Positions 6,688-8,292 of a stretch of DNA of 8,292 bases are shown piece after piece. Source of the stretch: an uncultured Actinomycetes bacterium (GTDB lineage: Bacteria > Actinomycetota > Actinomycetes > S36-B12). Below the pieces are notes generated by a model, which saw nothing but the letters and a program-made list of their open reading frames with translations, did no database searches and was not told where the DNA came from. A program made the translations under genes and the position numbers. Every line of letters starts with the position of its first letter. The stretch's first letter is position 1. The stretch lies in assembly GCA_903848435.1 (NCBI GenBank), contig CAINGG010000439.1:1-8292 (forward strand), written 5' to 3'.

Positions 6688-7716
6688 ATGACCGCGACCG
6701 CCGCCGTAGCCGGCGCCTCCGGATACGCCGGGGGTGAACTGCTCCGACTGCTCCTTGCCCACCCCGAGCTGTCCATTGGCGCGGTCGCGGCGGGGACCAA
6801 GGCCGGCCGGACCCTGGGCGAGGTCCACCCGCAACTCGTGCCCTTGGCCGACCGGCCGCTAGTTCCGGCCGACCCGGACCTGCTCGCCGGTGCCGACATC
6901 GTCTTCCTCGCCCTGCCGCACGGGGAGTCCGCCGCGATCGTGCGCCAGCTTCCCCCGCACCAGCGGGTCGTCGATCTGGGCGCTGACTTCCGCCTGGGCG
7001 ACGAGTCGAAGTGGAAGGCCTTCTACAACGACTCCTATGCGGGCCACTGGCTCTACGGCATGCCCGAACTCCCCGGCATGCGCGCGCAGATCGCGCAGAG
7101 CGTGCGCGTGGCCAACCCCGGCTGCTATCCGACTGCGGTCACTTTGGGCATTGCCCCGCTGCTGGCGCAGGGCCTGATCGACTCTCGCATCAGCGTGGTG
7201 GCCGCGTCGGGCACGTCGGGAGCCGGTCGCTCGCCTGCCGAGAATCTCCTGGCGTCCGAGGTGATGGGCTCGATGTCGCCCTACAAGGTCGGGGGAGTCC
7301 ACCAGCACACTCCGGAGATCGAGCAGGCGCTGTCGCATGCAGCCGCTGGAGATGTCGTCGTGTCCTTCACGCCGCTGCTGGCACCGATGCCCCGGGGCAT
7401 TCTGGCGACGAGCTCCGCGGACCTCGCCGAAGGCGTGACCACCGACGACCTGCGCGACTGCCTGGTCGCGGCGTACTCCCGGGAACCCTTCGTGACGGTC
7501 CTCGGCCAGGGACGCTGGCCCCACACCGGTGCCACCGCGGGCAGCAACAGCGTGCATCTGCAGGCCGTCGCCGACTCACGCTCGGGTCGCGCCGTCGTGA
7601 TCGCCGCACTGGACAACCTCGTCAAGGGTGCAGCAGGGCAGGCACTGCAAAACGCCAACCTGATGCTCGGACTGCCCGAGACGGCCGGATTGAGCGCGGT
7701 GGGAGTCTCCCCGTGA
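6688..7716 (+). CDS. argC: N-acetyl-gamma-glutamyl-phosphate reductase (ArgC)
   Basis: ArgC reduces N-acetylglutamyl-5-phosphate to N-acetylglutamate 5-semialdehyde with NADPH, the third step of arginine biosynthesis. The 342-aa product (Mycobacterium ArgC is about 352) begins with a Rossmann dinucleotide-binding motif, GASGYAGGE (9-17). It carries the catalytic cysteine in ANPGCYPTAV (Cys146) and the conserved HQHTPEIEQ segment (His205 and His207; His207 has the spacing from the cysteine expected of the catalytic histidine). The C-terminal part includes TGATAGSNSVHLQAV and the typical ending ALDNLVKGAAGQALQNANLMLG. ATG 6688 is the only suitable start nearby; the frame is open further upstream, but that part is out-of-frame pheT with no closer start codon. 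No Shine-Dalgarno sequence precedes it, and a TATACT element sits six bases upstream. The stop overlaps the argJ start by four bases (GTGA). Probably repressed by arginine through ArgR. Confidence 0.96.
   Translation: MTATAAVAGASGYAGGELLRLLLAHPELSIGAVAAGTKAGRTLGEVHPQLVPLADRPLVPADPDLLAGADIVFLALPHGESAAIVRQLPPHQRVVDLGADFRLGDESKWKAFYNDSYAGHWLYGMPELPGMRAQIAQSVRVANPGCYPTAVTLGIAPLLAQGLIDSRISVVAASGTSGAGRSPAENLLASEVMGSMSPYKVGGVHQHTPEIEQALSHAAAGDVVVSFTPLLAPMPRGILATSSADLAEGVTTDDLRDCLVAAYSREPFVTVLGQGRWPHTGATAGSNSVHLQAVADSRSGRAVVIAALDNLVKGAAGQALQNANLMLGLPETAGLSAVGVSP
7701..7705 (+). promoter_or_regulatory. Ribosome binding site for argJ (GGGAG)
   Basis: GGGAG within the end of argC lies seven bases before the GTG at 7713. 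It supports a GTG start for argJ whose first bases overlap the argC stop. Confidence 0.5.
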
Positions 7717-8292
7717 GCGTGACGGCCGCACAGGGATTCCGCGCGTCGGGTGTGACCGCGGGCATCAAGGCGAGTGGTCGGCCCGATGTTGCGCTCGTCG
7801 TCAATGACGGACCCGAGCAATCGGCAGCCGCCGTCTTCACCTCCAATCGGTTCGCGGCGGCTCCCGTCGAGTGGTCGCGGCAGGTACTACGCGAGGGGCA
7901 GATCCACGCAGTCATCCTGAATTCCGGCGGCGCCAATGCGTGCACCGGCCCGGAAGGGTTCGCCGATACCCATCGCACGGCCGAGCATGTCGCCAGCGCC
8001 CTCACGGCCGCCGGACGTGAGACCGGTGCGGGGGAGGTAGCCGTGTGCTCCACGGGGCTCATCGGCGAGCGCCTGCCGATGGATCGGCTCCTCGCCGGCG
8101 TCGACAGCGCTGTTGCGTGCCTCGCGCCCGAGGGCGGAGCCGACGCTGCGGTCTCGATCATGACCACGGACACGGTTCCGAAGACCGCCGTGGTCCGGTC
8201 CGACGGATTCACGGTGGGTGGCATGGCGAAGGGTGCCGGGATGCTCGCGCCCGGACTCGCGACGATGCTCGTGGTGCTCACGACAGACGCCG
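7713..8292 (+). CDS. argJ: Glutamate N-acetyltransferase / ornithine acetyltransferase (ArgJ), partial at the right edge
   Basis: ArgJ moves the acetyl group from N-acetylornithine to glutamate, closing the acetyl cycle of arginine biosynthesis; some members can also acetylate glutamate from acetyl-CoA. The visible 193 residues start (V/M)SVTAAQGFRASGVTAGIK, the standard N-terminus of the family. They include NSGGANACTG (70-79) and STGLIG (113-118), whose Thr114-Gly115 correspond to the oxyanion-hole pair. At the edge is the autoproteolysis motif KGAGMLAPGLATML, in which the precursor is expected to be cut between Ala183 and Thr184; Thr184 becomes the N-terminal nucleophile of the beta chain. 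The remaining half, mostly the beta chain, lies outside the window. The GTG start overlaps the argC TGA by four bases, so translation is coupled. Whether this enzyme is mono- or bifunctional cannot be told from this part. Confidence 0.95.
   Translation, partial: MSVTAAQGFRASGVTAGIKASGRPDVALVVNDGPEQSAAAVFTSNRFAAAPVEWSRQVLREGQIHAVILNSGGANACTGPEGFADTHRTAEHVASALTAAGRETGAGEVAVCSTGLIGERLPMDRLLAGVDSAVACLAPEGGADAAVSIMTTDTVPKTAVVRSDGFTVGGMAKGAGMLAPGLATMLVVLTTDA

Noticed and set aside
1..8292. tRNA or rRNA genes, CRISPR arrays, insertion sequences, phage genes, riboswitches
   Set aside because: Coding sequence fills nearly the whole window; the two gaps (156-234 and 6656-6687) are too short for such elements, and I saw no terminal inverted repeats or regular spacer-repeat pattern.

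Overview
This window is a gene-dense, high-GC (roughly two thirds G+C by eye), single-stranded stretch of chromosome, most likely from an actinomycete (Actinomycetota). The grounds are the composition and codon use, a CysN-CysC fusion of the mycobacterial type, a PheS with the Cys-rich insertion and C-terminal sequence I associate with Streptomyces-like proteins, the pheS-pheT-argC-argJ gene order common in actinomycetes, and an apparently leaderless argC. I cannot name a genus from the sequence.

Layout, all on the + strand: (1) the last 50 codons of an unrecognised gene (to 155); (2) a 79-base gap with a weak hairpin and the ribosome binding site of cysD; (3) cysD and a fused cysN-cysC gene, together a complete sulfate-activation module making APS and then PAPS; (4) pheS and pheT, the two subunits of phenylalanyl-tRNA synthetase, following cysNC with no intervening base; (5) a 32-base gap holding a good -10 element and repeats that look like an arginine-repressor operator; (6) argC and the start of argJ, which runs off the right edge.

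The joints indicate two transcription units. cysD/cysNC overlap by one base (TGATG), cysNC/pheS abut exactly (TAG|ATG), and pheS/pheT overlap by one base (TGATG), so these four genes look like one translationally coupled operon joining sulfate activation to aminoacyl-tRNA synthesis. pheT ends in TAA, the only clear break. The argC promoter follows at once, with the -10 element TATACT placed so that the argC start codon would be at or next to the first base of the mRNA. argC/argJ overlap by four bases (GTGA), starting an arginine operon.

The genes are housekeeping and all look intact. I found no mobile element, phage gene, CRISPR, RNA gene or undescribed multi-gene system. The points worth a second look are the fusion of the cys genes to pheST and the compact regulatory region between pheT and argC, including an arginine-rich short ORF overlapping the argC start.
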